37,223 nucleotides of DNA from Kofleriaceae bacterium (GTDB lineage: Bacteria; Myxococcota_A; Polyangia; Haliangiales; Haliangiaceae). Below, piece by piece: positions 17,060 through 25,318 of the stretch. The first letter of the stretch is position 1. Each line of letters begins with the position of its first letter. The translations under genes and the position numbers were made by a program. The notes below the pieces were generated by a model that did no database searches, was not told where the DNA came from, and worked only from the letters and a program-made list of their open reading frames with translations. The stretch lies in contig JANXOP010000235.1 in NCBI GenBank assembly GCA_025357755.1, forward strand, positions 1-37,223, in the 5' to 3' direction.

Positions 17060-17932
17060 ATGCTCCTCAAAAAGATCGTGATTGCCGAAGACGACGACGC
17101 CATCGCGCACATGGTCAACATGGCGCTCGGTGACGCCGGCTTCTTGTGCCTGCGCGCACGAGATGGGGAAGAGGCCCTGAAGCTCGTGAAGGCACACGAC
17201 CCCGATCTGTTGGTCCTGGACGTGATGATGCCGCGCGTGGACGGTCACGAGGTCGCACGCCGCCTCAAGGCAGACGTGATGTGGTCGCGCACGCCGATCC
17301 TCATGCTGACGGCGCTCGCCGGCGTGGACAACGAAGTGACCGGGCTCGAGGCCGGCGCCGATGTCTACATGCCCAAGCCGTTCGACCTGCGCGAGTTCGG
17401 CGCGCGCTGCAAGGCGCTGATCCGCGCGGCTCGCCGCGAGCGCGATCGCAACCCCACGACGAACCTCCCCGGCTCGCGCGCGATCGACGAAGAGATCGAA
17501 GGCGCGCTCAAGAGCGGCAAGCCCACGACGGTCATCCACATCGACATCCTCAACTGGGATGCGTACGCCGATGCGATCGGCATCGCGCGCTCGGAAGACA
17601 CGGTCAAGAACCTCGGCCAGTGGCTGCTCGATGCCGCGCGTAAGGCCAGCGGTGGCGGCGCGTTCATCGGCCACATCGGCGGCTCCGACTTCATCGCGGT
17701 GCTCGCGCCATCGCAGAGCGACGTATTCGTCGAGTACGCCGAGACCGCGTTCGACGCGCACAAGACCACGCTGCCGGGCGATGCGTCGTCGCTGTGGCTG
17801 GTGCTCGCGATCACGAACACCGAAGGCTTGAATCTGCAGACCGGTGCCGACGAGCTCGGCCGCCGGCTCGGCAAGGCGATGAAGACCGCGAAGGCCAACG
17901 GCAAGACCGGTCACGTCAAGTTCACGGGCTAG
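17060..17932 (+). CDS. Response regulator with degenerate GGDEF output domain
   Basis: 290 residues. The receiver domain (about 3-120) has the acidic triad EDDD (10-13), the phosphoacceptor Asp54 in VLDVMMP, Thr84 and Lys106, so phosphotransfer should work. The second half (about 135-285) has the fold pattern of GGDEF domains (LPGSRAIDEEI, HIDILNWDAYADAIG), but the signature is GGSDF (207-211) and the metal-binding Asp segment is altered. It is therefore unlikely to make cyclic di-GMP and may bind GTP or a partner instead. No histidine kinase gene is adjacent. The start ATG at 17060 begins the receiver strand directly. Kinase 2 follows four bases after the stop, suggesting co-transcription of a two-component output with a Ser/Thr kinase. 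Confidence 0.9.
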   Translation: MLLKKIVIAEDDDAIAHMVNMALGDAGFLCLRARDGEEALKLVKAHDPDLLVLDVMMPRVDGHEVARRLKADVMWSRTPILMLTALAGVDNEVTGLEAGADVYMPKPFDLREFGARCKALIRAARRERDRNPTTNLPGSRAIDEEIEGALKSGKPTTVIHIDILNWDAYADAIGIARSEDTVKNLGQWLLDAARKASGGGAFIGHIGGSDFIAVLAPSQSDVFVEYAETAFDAHKTTLPGDASSLWLVLAITNTEGLNLQTGADELGRRLGKAMKTAKANGKTGHVKFTG

Positions 17933-17936
17933 CGGT

Positions 17937-19838
17937 TTGGCCGGGCCGGGCGACGAGCACGACACCGATCCACTCGCCGATACGGCGGCCCCGGTGTCGG
18001 GCCCGTCGGGTCCGGGTCCGTCGGGAGAGTCGGGCACCAAGAAAAAGCGCGCCGTCCACACCGGCGATACCCTCGGTCGGTACGAGCTCGCCGAGGATGT
18101 CGGTGAAGGCGGCATGGCGACCGTGTATCGCGCACGGGACAAGGAGCTCCGGCGCGAGGTCGCGATCAAGGTGCTGTTCCCGCACCTCGCGCGGCGCCCC
18201 GATATCGTGCGGCGGTTCCATCGCGAGGCGCGCGCGGCCGCGGGCCTCGAACACCCGAACATCCTGCGGATCTACGACGTCGGCGGCGATGTCGAGAGCG
18301 ATGACCCGCCGTTCATCGTGATGGAGCTGATCCGCGGTTCGACGCTGCTCGGCGAGATCGAGCAGCGCGGGCCGATGTTCGCGGAGGTCGTCGCGTGCGT
18401 CGGGGCGCTGCTCGCGGATGCGCTCGCCGCGGCGCACGCGGCCGGCATCATCCATCGCGATATCAAACCAGCGAACGTGCTCGTCGCGCAGGACGGCCGG
18501 TTGTTGCTCGCGGATTTCGGGGTCGCGCGGCTCGAGACCGAAGATTCGCTCGTGACCAAGACCGGCGCGCTGCTCGGTACGCCGGCGTACATGAGCCCGG
18601 AGCAGGCGAGCGGCGACACCGCGACCGCGAAGAGCGACCTCTATTCTCTCGGCGCGACGCTGTACCAGCTCGCGACCGGCACGTTGCCGTATGCCGGCTC
18701 GCAGGCAAAGGTGATGGCGCAGATCGCGACCGGTCAGCGGATCGCGGCCGTGAAGAAGCGCGCCGAGGTCGGGCCGGATCTGTCGCGCGTGATCGATCGC
18801 TTGATGGCTACCGCGCCCGCCGAGCGGCCGGCGAGTGCGAAGGAGGTCGCGCGCGAGCTCCGCGCGATCGCGGTGGCGGGCGGGCTTGGCGATCCTGCGA
18901 TCGAGCTCGAGGCCTATCTGAAAGATCCGGCCGCGTTCGTCGCCGCGAAGACGCCGGCGGTCGTGGCCTCGTTGATCGCCGCGGGCAAGCGCGCGATCAC
19001 CGAGGCAAAGCTGCCGCGCGCGCTAGCGATCGCGGATCGAGCGAGCGCCTTGGCGCCGAACAATCCGAGCGTGATCGCGCTCGTCACCGCGGTGACCGAG
19101 GGTGGGCGGAGCTCGGCGCGCCGGCGGGTGCTCGGGATCGCCGGCATCGTCGTCGCGTGTGCGGGCGGGGTAGCGCTCGGCGCGATGAAGGTGCTCGGTG
19201 GGCATGCGGAGCCGCTGCGCGACGCGGCGCCTAACGTAGCGCCCGATGCGACACCTGCGGTGGCGGCCGATGCGGTGGTCGCGGTCGTTCGAGAGAGGGT
19301 GCCCGAGGTCGCCGTCGATGCCGGTCCCAAGCGCGATGCGGGGCGCGTGATCGCCGCGGTGCGCGATGCAACGATCGCGGCCGATAGCGCGATCCTCGTC
19401 GAAGCGGTGCTGCCCGACGCGCACGACGCACATGTGACCGAGCCGGTCGTGATGCAGCGCGGGACGATCCGCGTGAGCAACGATACGTGGTGCGATGTCA
19501 CGATCGACAAGGTGATGGTGGGGCGTGCCGACAGGGTGTACCCCGTCGACGTCGGGCATCACGTCGTGACCTGCGCGCAAGGCGGTGTCCGAGCGTGGAC
19601 GCGCGAGGTCGATGTCGTCGCGCACGCAACCGCCACCGCGACCGGCACGATGCTGTCGACGTTCACGATCCACTTCGCCGTCGACGCGACGTGGAACGGG
19701 CAAACCTTCGCAAAGGGCGCCACGACCACGGCAAAGCCCGGGCAGTATTCCCTCCAAGTGGGTGACGTGAAGAAGTTCGTGGCGGTTGCCGGATCGTGCG
19801 AGATCCGCGATCGACCCGAGCTCGATTGCTACCGATGA
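17937..19838 (+). CDS. Hanks-type Ser/Thr protein kinase with membrane anchor (kinase 2)
   Basis: 633 residues. Cytoplasmic kinase domain about 49-312: glycine loop VGEGGMATVY, Lys78, Glu97, canonical HRDIKPAN (173-180), DFG (193-195) and the activation segment with GTPAYMSPEQ. All residues needed for activity are present. A helical segment (about 315-390) follows, then one transmembrane helix (about 397-416) and a C-terminal region of about 215 residues with an Ala/Asp/Val-rich linker and a beta domain with several Cys (Cys498 region onward). The TTG start at 17937 has no visible ribosome site; it sits four bases after the response regulator stop. Its stop overlaps the next lipoprotein start (ATGA), so kinase and lipoprotein are co-translated and may work together at the membrane. 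Confidence 0.93.
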   Translation: MAGPGDEHDTDPLADTAAPVSGPSGPGPSGESGTKKKRAVHTGDTLGRYELAEDVGEGGMATVYRARDKELRREVAIKVLFPHLARRPDIVRRFHREARAAAGLEHPNILRIYDVGGDVESDDPPFIVMELIRGSTLLGEIEQRGPMFAEVVACVGALLADALAAAHAAGIIHRDIKPANVLVAQDGRLLLADFGVARLETEDSLVTKTGALLGTPAYMSPEQASGDTATAKSDLYSLGATLYQLATGTLPYAGSQAKVMAQIATGQRIAAVKKRAEVGPDLSRVIDRLMATAPAERPASAKEVARELRAIAVAGGLGDPAIELEAYLKDPAAFVAAKTPAVVASLIAAGKRAITEAKLPRALAIADRASALAPNNPSVIALVTAVTEGGRSSARRRVLGIAGIVVACAGGVALGAMKVLGGHAEPLRDAAPNVAPDATPAVAADAVVAVVRERVPEVAVDAGPKRDAGRVIAAVRDATIAADSAILVEAVLPDAHDAHVTEPVVMQRGTIRVSNDTWCDVTIDKVMVGRADRVYPVDVGHHVVTCAQGGVRAWTREVDVVAHATATATGTMLSTFTIHFAVDATWNGQTFAKGATTTAKPGQYSLQVGDVKKFVAVAGSCEIRDRPELDCYR

Positions 19839-20254
19839 AGCTCGTGGTCGTCGCGCTCCTCGCCGTCGGAGGTTGCTGGAGAGCGCCGCCTTCGCCGCCA
19901 GCCGCGCCTCTACCGCCGCGGCGCGCGGAGACCTGTCCGTCGGTGATCGCAGGCTCGCTCCATGATCTCGACCACGGCGACGAGCCGCTCGTAGCGGCCA
20001 CCATCGTGTTCGGCACCCGCACGGATGGCACCGACGATCGACCGACGATCACCGACGAGCACGGCACGTTCATCATCGAGGATCTCGTCCAGCCGCAGCG
20101 CCACGTCGAGGTCTACTACGCGGATGTCATCGCGATGGCCCAACTCCCGGCGTGCGTGACCAAGATCATGTGGATCGGCATCCGAAGCGCTCGCAGCCTC
20201 GTGGCTCGCGCTCTCCGAAGCGTTCGGCAAGGTCGTCGACGACAACCGCGCTGA
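19835..20254 (+). CDS. Lipoprotein with carboxypeptidase-regulatory-like domain, probably frameshifted
   Basis: The ATG at 19835 overlaps the kinase 2 stop (ATGA). A lipoprotein signal (MKLVVVALLAVGGC, Cys14) leads into a Pro-rich spacer and a small beta-sandwich of the carboxypeptidase-regulatory type (VIAGSLHD ... ATIVFG ... TDEHGTFIIEDL ... HVEVYY). After about nt 20170 the frame turns Arg-rich with poor G/C at third positions (ARSLVARALRSVRQGRRRQPR), the look of a wrong frame, while the +1 frame takes on strong coding character. I therefore think the true reading continues in the other frame and this stop at 20252-20254 is premature. It is 139 residues as read. Confidence 0.7.
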   Translation: MKLVVVALLAVGGCWRAPPSPPAAPLPPRRAETCPSVIAGSLHDLDHGDEPLVAATIVFGTRTDGTDDRPTITDEHGTFIIEDLVQPQRHVEVYYADVIAMAQLPACVTKIMWIGIRSARSLVARALRSVRQGRRRQPR

Positions 20255-20261
20255 CTGCGGG

Positions 20262-20489
20262 GTGCTCGCGACCTCGCTCGAGCAGTTCGTGCAGCAACAC
20301 CGCAACGAGATCGACGAGATCCGCCAGCAGCACGCCGCGATGTCGGCTCGCGAGCGCGGACAGTTCGCGGACACCATCAAGCTAACGTTTGGCGCCCGGG
20401 ACGCAGCGGTCGAGAAGCAAGCCGACGGTGTGGATGCGTGCAAGAGCGAGCCGCGCGTGCGCGCTGCCCTCCGCGATTTTGGGCGCTAA
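20262..20489 (+). CDS. C-terminal helical segment lacking its own proper start
   Basis: 75 residues from the first in-frame GTG. It is a charged helical domain with Cys residues (LEQFVQQHRNEIDEIRQQHA ... ACKSEPRVRAALRDFGR). Coding-like sequence in this same frame already begins near nt 20172 (SEALAASWLALSEAFGKVV, with almost every third base G or C), but between the upstream in-frame stop (20157-20159) and 20262 there is no ATG, GTG or TTG. No ribosome site precedes the GTG. The simplest reading is that it is the rest of the 19835 lipoprotein gene, separated from it by a one-base frameshift. A separate short gene is less likely. Function unknown. Confidence 0.5.
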   Translation: MLATSLEQFVQQHRNEIDEIRQQHAAMSARERGQFADTIKLTFGARDAAVEKQADGVDACKSEPRVRAALRDFGR

Positions 20490-20611
20490 CTCCAGCCGAA
20501 GGCCCGAGCTAGCTTGCCGCCAGTTACTCGAAGGCCGCCAAAGCAGGGCAGCGATGTCGTGATCCGCGCCGCAGGACCCGCGGTTGGTCCTACGATCCGA
20601 GCACTTAGCCG

Positions 20612-20627
20612 TGGCAGGATGGTTGCA
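20612..20627 (+). promoter_or_regulatory. Sigma-54 (-24/-12) promoter
   Basis: TGGCAGGATGGTTGCA matches the consensus TGGCAY-R-N4-TTGCW at all but one position, with GG (20613-20614) and GC (20625-20626) exactly ten bases apart. Transcription would start near 20638, only about four bases before the GTG of the lipoprotein gene at 20642. No ribosome-binding site is visible there, consistent with a nearly leaderless message. An upstream activator site was not identified. Confidence 0.7.
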
Positions 20628-20641
20628 ATCGTACGGACCGA

Positions 20642-21745
20642 GTGACCCGCCTTCTCCTCATATCGGCGTGCTTGAGCGGGTGCTTCTACACCGACCCGAT
20701 CAATCAGCGACCTTCGCTCGATATCCATCAGACGGATGTGGGCAGCGCGGTCTATCGCAACACCGCGGTCGAGTTCTCGGCGATCGCGATCGATCCGGAC
20801 GGTGACCCGGTCGCGGTGACCTGGCGAGCGTACGCGTGCACGGGCTCTGCTTGCGATCCGGCGGAGTTCGACAGTGGCGCGGACACGACGTTCACGGTGA
20901 TGACGCCGACGAACCGCAAGACCGGCGGCGTCTTCGACACGCTCCACATCGTGCTCGAGGCGCGCGATATTCACGGTGCGACGGCTCGCCCGAGCCAGAC
21001 GCTCGATCTGAACGTGATCGATGCGCCCCCGACGCTCGCGCTGCGCAAGGAGGCGCGCAACACGTACGTCGTCGGTACCGAGATCGGGTTGTACGCGAAG
21101 GTCGGCGATGTCGACGATGGCTACGCTGCGCTCGACCCACTCGCCTGGGTGGTGCATGGACCGCCGACGATGGCGACGTCGTACACGCTCGTCGACCTAC
21201 CCGTCGCGCAAGATCAGGCTGATCCCGCGCACCACCAGTTCGGCAAGACGTTTACACCGGGCGGTCTTGGCGATTGGGACGTCGAGGTCACGGCGACCGA
21301 TCCGAGCGGCCTCACCGCCACCGCAGATCTACCGGTCTCGGTCGTCGCCGATCATCCGCCGTGCCTCGCGCAATGGGATCCGACCGCGACGCCGATCGCA
21401 GGCACGACCGTGCCCATGACCGATCCGACGCTGTTCCAGGTGCTGGTAGTCGCCGATGATCTCGATCCGTTTCCGTCGACGCCGAGCAGCCTCTACGGCA
21501 CGACCGAGTTTCACTGGTCGATCGTGCCGCCGGGCGGCACGCGCCAGAGCCTGACCGGGGTGACCGGCAGTGGTGTCGCGCTCGATCCGGATAGCTACAC
21601 GCCCGGCGATGTCGTCGAGCTGCGCGTCGAGATCCAGGATCGTAACCACACGGTGATAAATTGCCCGGAGACGGATCTCACGTGCTCGGTGATCTCGGAG
21701 CCGAGTTGCTTGCAGCGGCTGTCGTGGCGGGTCGAGGTCCGATGA
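20642..21745 (+). CDS. Lipoprotein with Ig-like repeats
   Basis: 367 residues. The signal MTRLLLISACLSGC gives an acylated Cys at residue 14. The mature protein looks like three consecutive beta-sandwich domains of Ig or cadherin type (about 25-130, 131-230, 231-367), recognised by repeated patterns such as AIDPDGDPVAVTWRAYA, DVEVTATDPSGLTATADLPV and DVVELRVEIQDRNH. Paired Cys suggest disulfides. Such proteins are surface or periplasmic scaffolds. The GTG start at 20642 is fixed by the signal peptide. It is the first gene behind the sigma-54 promoter, and its stop overlaps the next start by four bases. Function unknown. Confidence 0.85.
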   Translation: MTRLLLISACLSGCFYTDPINQRPSLDIHQTDVGSAVYRNTAVEFSAIAIDPDGDPVAVTWRAYACTGSACDPAEFDSGADTTFTVMTPTNRKTGGVFDTLHIVLEARDIHGATARPSQTLDLNVIDAPPTLALRKEARNTYVVGTEIGLYAKVGDVDDGYAALDPLAWVVHGPPTMATSYTLVDLPVAQDQADPAHHQFGKTFTPGGLGDWDVEVTATDPSGLTATADLPVSVVADHPPCLAQWDPTATPIAGTTVPMTDPTLFQVLVVADDLDPFPSTPSSLYGTTEFHWSIVPPGGTRQSLTGVTGSGVALDPDSYTPGDVVELRVEIQDRNHTVINCPETDLTCSVISEPSCLQRLSWRVEVR

Positions 21746-23490
21746 GGCTCGCCAAGCTAATCGTCGTTTCGTGGGTCGTCTCGTGGGTCGCGTCGTGTGC
21801 CAGTTCGATTGGCGACCAGACCGTGCCCGACGCTCCGACGGGGGTGAGCGATGCCAGCGGTTGCGGCATCAACCTGATCTTCGATCCGGCAGTGCCGTTC
21901 AAGGGTGACCACGTCAAGGTCACCGCTCAAGCGATGACGGCCGGCGTGCTCGCGTATGCGTGGCAGCTCGACGGTGCGCCGAACACGAGCTACGAGGCCG
22001 CGGATCATTCGGCGATCGGCTTCGATGTGCCCGAAGCGGTGAGTCACACGGTCAGCGTCGACATCACGCCTTCGAGCGGATGCAGCCACCAGCAGGCCAC
22101 GATCAATGTCAGCACGAACGGCGCGGTCGTGATGTATCGGATGCGCGTGATTCCGCCGGCGAACCTCGCGCCACCCCAGGAGACCTTGATCCAGATCCAC
22201 GGCGGCCAGACCTCGGTGGATCGGCCGTTCTCGATCGATCCCGGCGCGATCGTCTCGGGCAGCGTGAAATCAGGATCGACGCCGATTCCAGCGTACGTGA
22301 AGTGGATCCCACTCGTCGGGCCCGCCTTCGATCTCGTGACCAGCACCGGGGCGTTCACCACACACGCGCAACTGCAGATGCACACGGTGATCGTGATCCC
22401 GCAGGACGGTACCCTCGCGCCGCGCGCATTTCCTTGGCTGCCGAGCAGCTCGGGCACGTTCACGGTCGACGCGGGCACACCGGTGACAGGCACGGTGCTC
22501 GATCGCAGCGGCGCTCCACTCGCGAACGCGCAAGTCCAGCTCGATCAGCTCGGCGTACCTTCGACGATCGCGACGACCGCCGCGAACGGCACGTTCACGA
22601 TGCGCACGGCGTTCATCGCGAACCAGCCGATCACCGCGGCGATCACGCCGCCCGCGACGAGCGGACTGGCGAAGCTCACTGCGAGCGCGTTGTTCGATCT
22701 GACAGTGCCGTTGAACATCTCGTTCGCGACGAGTCCGGCGAGCTGCGATCTCGCGGGGACCCCGGTCGAGCGCGGCGGCGTGAAGCAAGCGTCGGCCGTC
22801 ACCACGATCGTCGGCACACTTACCGGGGTCGCGGGCACGATCACGAATGGCGCGACGGTGACGACCGCGATCGGAAGCGTTCATGTCACCGCGATGACGA
22901 ATGTCGGGGGCACGCTGCCAGCGATGCTCGTGCCACGCGCCGCGCTCTCGGCGGTGATCCTGCTCGCGGCGCAGGGCGATCTCGCGGTGACGACGTTCGA
23001 TGCGTCGGCGTGCGCCGCGCAAGTGTTCGATGCGCCAGCCCGGATGACCGCGACCGGCGTGGTCGAGGGCCCAGACCTCGCGATGACCCCGCTCCCGAAC
23101 ACGCGTATCGAGGCGACGCCGATCGGTGCGCTCGCGCTCGCGAACCTCATCCCGGTCCAGACCACGTCCGACGCGACCGGCCACTTCTCGCTCCTGCTCG
23201 CCTCGGGCGCGCACTACGCGCTGCGGTTCTTCGATCCAGCTGGCCGCGGTTCGCCTCGCGACTTCGCCGATCAAACCGCGGCGGGCGTGCCAGCGACGGT
23301 CCAGCTCGCGGCCGCGATCGCTATCACCGGCAACGTCTCGGTCCAGAACGATCCGAACGCGATCCAGGACGCATCGGTGCAGCTCCTGTGTGCGAGCTGC
23401 ACGGGGGTCGCGGCGAGCCAGCCGATCGCGCAGACCGCGACGGATATAACGGGCAACTACCGGGTCGCAGTCCCGGACCCGGGCCCGTAA
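21742..23490 (+). CDS. Large lipoprotein with three carboxypeptidase-regulatory-like domains
   Basis: 582 residues. I chose the ATG at 21742, which overlaps the TGA of the upstream gene (ATGA), because it opens a lipoprotein signal (MRLAKLIVVSWVVSWVASC, Cys19). After an Ig-like domain (about 35-145) come repeated beta-sandwiches with the pattern GxVxDxxGxPLxxAxVxL ... TxxxGxFxM: near 245-320 (GTVLDRSGAPLANAQVQL), 440-520 (ATPIGALALANLIP, TSDATGHFSLLL) and 525-582 (ITGNVSVQNDPNAIQDASV, TDITGNYRV). These domains fold like the carboxypeptidase regulatory domain and are common in outer-membrane and surface proteins. The last one ends abruptly at PDPGP, so it may be slightly short. Ligand unknown. 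Confidence 0.85.
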   Translation: MRLAKLIVVSWVVSWVASCASSIGDQTVPDAPTGVSDASGCGINLIFDPAVPFKGDHVKVTAQAMTAGVLAYAWQLDGAPNTSYEAADHSAIGFDVPEAVSHTVSVDITPSSGCSHQQATINVSTNGAVVMYRMRVIPPANLAPPQETLIQIHGGQTSVDRPFSIDPGAIVSGSVKSGSTPIPAYVKWIPLVGPAFDLVTSTGAFTTHAQLQMHTVIVIPQDGTLAPRAFPWLPSSSGTFTVDAGTPVTGTVLDRSGAPLANAQVQLDQLGVPSTIATTAANGTFTMRTAFIANQPITAAITPPATSGLAKLTASALFDLTVPLNISFATSPASCDLAGTPVERGGVKQASAVTTIVGTLTGVAGTITNGATVTTAIGSVHVTAMTNVGGTLPAMLVPRAALSAVILLAAQGDLAVTTFDASACAAQVFDAPARMTATGVVEGPDLAMTPLPNTRIEATPIGALALANLIPVQTTSDATGHFSLLLASGAHYALRFFDPAGRGSPRDFADQTAAGVPATVQLAAAIAITGNVSVQNDPNAIQDASVQLLCASCTGVAASQPIAQTATDITGNYRVAVPDPGP

Positions 23491-23503
23491 GCTCGTGCCT
23501 GCT

Positions 23504-24466
23504 ATGTCGGTGAAGCCGCTCCTCGCCTTGCTGTTCCTCGCCCGCGTTGCCCACGCCGAGCCCGAGCCGGCGCACTCCGTCGCGCTGCTTCCGCTCGACG
23601 CCGATGCAAAGCTAGAGCTCTACGGCCAGCCGGTCGCGAGCGAGCTGGCGCGTGCACTCGTGCAAGGCGGGCTCGATGTCCTGGTCGTCGGGCCGAAGAT
23701 GGCGGTCCCCGAGAAGGCGCGGCTCGTCGTCGATGGGACGATCAAAGCGGGACGCGGCGACACCGTCACGTTGACCGCACGGATCCGCGATTCGCGCGAC
23801 GGTACGATCTACGACACGCTCGTGGTCACCGCCGCATCGCTGACCGGGATCGATCGCGCGGAGGAGGAGCTCTCCGCGAAGGTCCTGCCCTCGGTGCGCG
23901 GTCGGCTCGCGACGCTGATCGAGGCCGACAATGCCGCGCATGCCGGCAAGCCGCCGGACCCCAAACCGGCGGTGGTGAAACCGGCCGCGCCGGCCGCCCT
24001 GGCCGTGATGTTGGCGTCGTTTCATGCCGATGCGAACGCGGGCGCATCGGGCGAGGCGCTGCGCGCGGCGCTCGCGCTCGCGTTCGTGCCGTGGGCCTCG
24101 CATCGCCATCACGATGTCCACGTCGTCGATCAGTACGTACTCGCCGGCAAGATCGCGCAGGCGGTCGTCGCGCAGAGAGCCGAGCTCGCGATGACGCTCG
24201 ACGTGCTCGCGATCGAGCTGGTCCAGGCCGACCTCGCGCCGATTCCGACCGCGCGCGCCCGGGTCCGCGTTCGGATCTCGGATCCCGAGGGCATCGTGTT
24301 CGATCGCGTGATCCACACCGACACGATTGTCGGCGAGAAGGGCGTCGGCGAGAACGGTGTCGGCGAGAAGGGCGTCGATCAGCCCGCGCTGATCGCACGT
24401 GTTGCACGCGAGATCCTCTCGATCGCCGATCCTCAGGTCAGGCGAAGGATACCGAGTTGGTTCTGA
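23504..24466 (+). CDS. Secreted TolB-N-terminal-like protein
   Basis: 320 residues with a signal peptide (MSVKPLLALLFLARVAHA). The first domain (HSVALLPLDADAKLELYG ... LARALVQGGLDVLVVGP ... LVVDGTIKAGRGDTVTLTARIRDSRDGTIYDT) has the strand/helix pattern of TolB N-terminal or CsgG-like domains found in periplasmic proteins. A second, similar domain runs from about 155 to 275. A 15-bp repeat encodes GVGEK-type units near 280. A GTG at 23495 would add three residues; the ATG gives a cleaner signal. Only 13 bases separate it from the upstream lipoprotein stop, and the next gene starts before its stop. Likely an envelope partner of the lipoproteins; molecular role unknown. Confidence 0.8.
   Translation: MSVKPLLALLFLARVAHAEPEPAHSVALLPLDADAKLELYGQPVASELARALVQGGLDVLVVGPKMAVPEKARLVVDGTIKAGRGDTVTLTARIRDSRDGTIYDTLVVTAASLTGIDRAEEELSAKVLPSVRGRLATLIEADNAAHAGKPPDPKPAVVKPAAPAALAVMLASFHADANAGASGEALRAALALAFVPWASHRHHDVHVVDQYVLAGKIAQAVVAQRAELAMTLDVLAIELVQADLAPIPTARARVRVRISDPEGIVFDRVIHTDTIVGEKGVGENGVGEKGVDQPALIARVAREILSIADPQVRRRIPSWF
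24329..24373 (+). repeat. Three copies of a 15-bp coding repeat
   Basis: GTCGGCGAGAAGGGC occurs at 24329-24343 and 24359-24373, with a two-mismatch copy between them at 24344-24358. The unit encodes VGEKG/VGENG and sits in the loop before the final helix of the TolB-like protein. The reading frame survives gain or loss of a unit. Confidence 0.9.
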
Positions 24467-25203
24467 AGTCACTCGCGCTCGTGATCGCGCTGGCGGGCAC
24501 CGCCGCGGATCCCGACAGCACGCTGCGCGCCGCGAACGATGCGGCGATCGCGGGGGACTGGGCGCGCGTCGAGCAGCTCGTCACGCCGCTGCTCGCACCG
24601 ACCACCCAGCAGGGTGCGCTCTCGAGTGTCGATCGGGCCGAGGCGGATCGGCTCGCCGGACTCGCGGCGTTCTTCACGCAGCGCACCGACGATGCCGAGC
24701 GCGATTTTGTCGCGTACTTGAAGCTCGATCTCGACGGTCATCTCGATCCCGCGCTGTATCCGCCCGAGGTCGTGAACTTCTTCAACGACGTGCGGGCGCG
24801 CCATGCGAGCGAGCTCCACGCGGTGAAGCCCTCGGCAAAGCGCTACTGGCCGCTCGCTCTGGTGCCGCCGTTCGCGCAGTTTCAGAACGGTGATCGCGTG
24901 AAGGGCATCGTGATCGGGAGCCTCCTCGGCGCGTTCCTCGCGACGAACATCACGACGTACCTCGTGCTGCGCTCGTGGTGCCACAATCCGGGCGACACCT
25001 GCGACGACTCGGGCAAGAACCACTATCGAGGCGCGCAGTCGTTGAGTGGGTGGAACACCTTCGCGGGCGTCGGTTTGATCCTCACGTATGCCTACGGCGT
25101 GTGGGATGGGGTGCGCGGTTATCGACGAACCACCCACGAGCTCGCGCCCTATGCGATCGCCACCGACGGTGGTGCATCCGCTGGAATGCTCGGTCGTTTC
25201 TGA
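24457..25203 (+). CDS. Membrane protein with N-terminal helical-repeat domain (DUF5683-like C-terminus)
   Basis: 248 residues. The TTG start at 24457 lies inside the end of the upstream gene (10-base overlap) and is preceded by AAGGA at a spacing of eight bases, which decides the start. A signal peptide (MVLKSLALVIALAGTAA) is followed by a TPR-like helical domain (about 20-115). After that come two hydrophobic helices (about 155-170 and 200-218) around a Cys-containing loop (SWCHNPGDTCDDSG). The segment WPLALVPPFAQFQNGDRVKG resembles the PxxGQxxNGxxxKG start of DUF5683-type membrane proteins. It ends the sigma-54 operon. Similar proteins pair with kinase and PEGA genes in myxobacteria. Role unknown. 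Confidence 0.82.
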   Translation: MVLKSLALVIALAGTAADPDSTLRAANDAAIAGDWARVEQLVTPLLAPTTQQGALSSVDRAEADRLAGLAAFFTQRTDDAERDFVAYLKLDLDGHLDPALYPPEVVNFFNDVRARHASELHAVKPSAKRYWPLALVPPFAQFQNGDRVKGIVIGSLLGAFLATNITTYLVLRSWCHNPGDTCDDSGKNHYRGAQSLSGWNTFAGVGLILTYAYGVWDGVRGYRRTTHELAPYAIATDGGASAGMLGRF

Positions 25204-25223
25204 TTGCGTGGTGTAGCAACCCT

Positions 25224-25259
25224 GGGCTGTAGCCCCCGATGACGATAAAAGAGATCGTC
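25224..25259 (+). terminator. Two small hairpins after the envelope operon
   Basis: GGGC-TGTA-GCCC (25224-25235 region) and GACGAT-AAAAGAG-ATCGTC (25241-25259) lie just past the operon stop at 25203. Neither has a following T-tract, so if they end transcription the mechanism is not a classical intrinsic terminator. They may also belong to the leader of kinase 3. Confidence 0.3.
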
Positions 25260-25318
25260 CTGACGAACGAGTGTCGCCGCTAGCCCTCAGTACGCAGACC
25301 GTAGTAGATTGATCCTCG

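Noticed and set aside
17021..18262. N-terminal extension of the M16 peptidase to 842 residues
   Set aside because: The extension is antisense to the response regulator and kinase 2 genes and has no family likeness; the peptidase begins at its conserved TLDNGL region.
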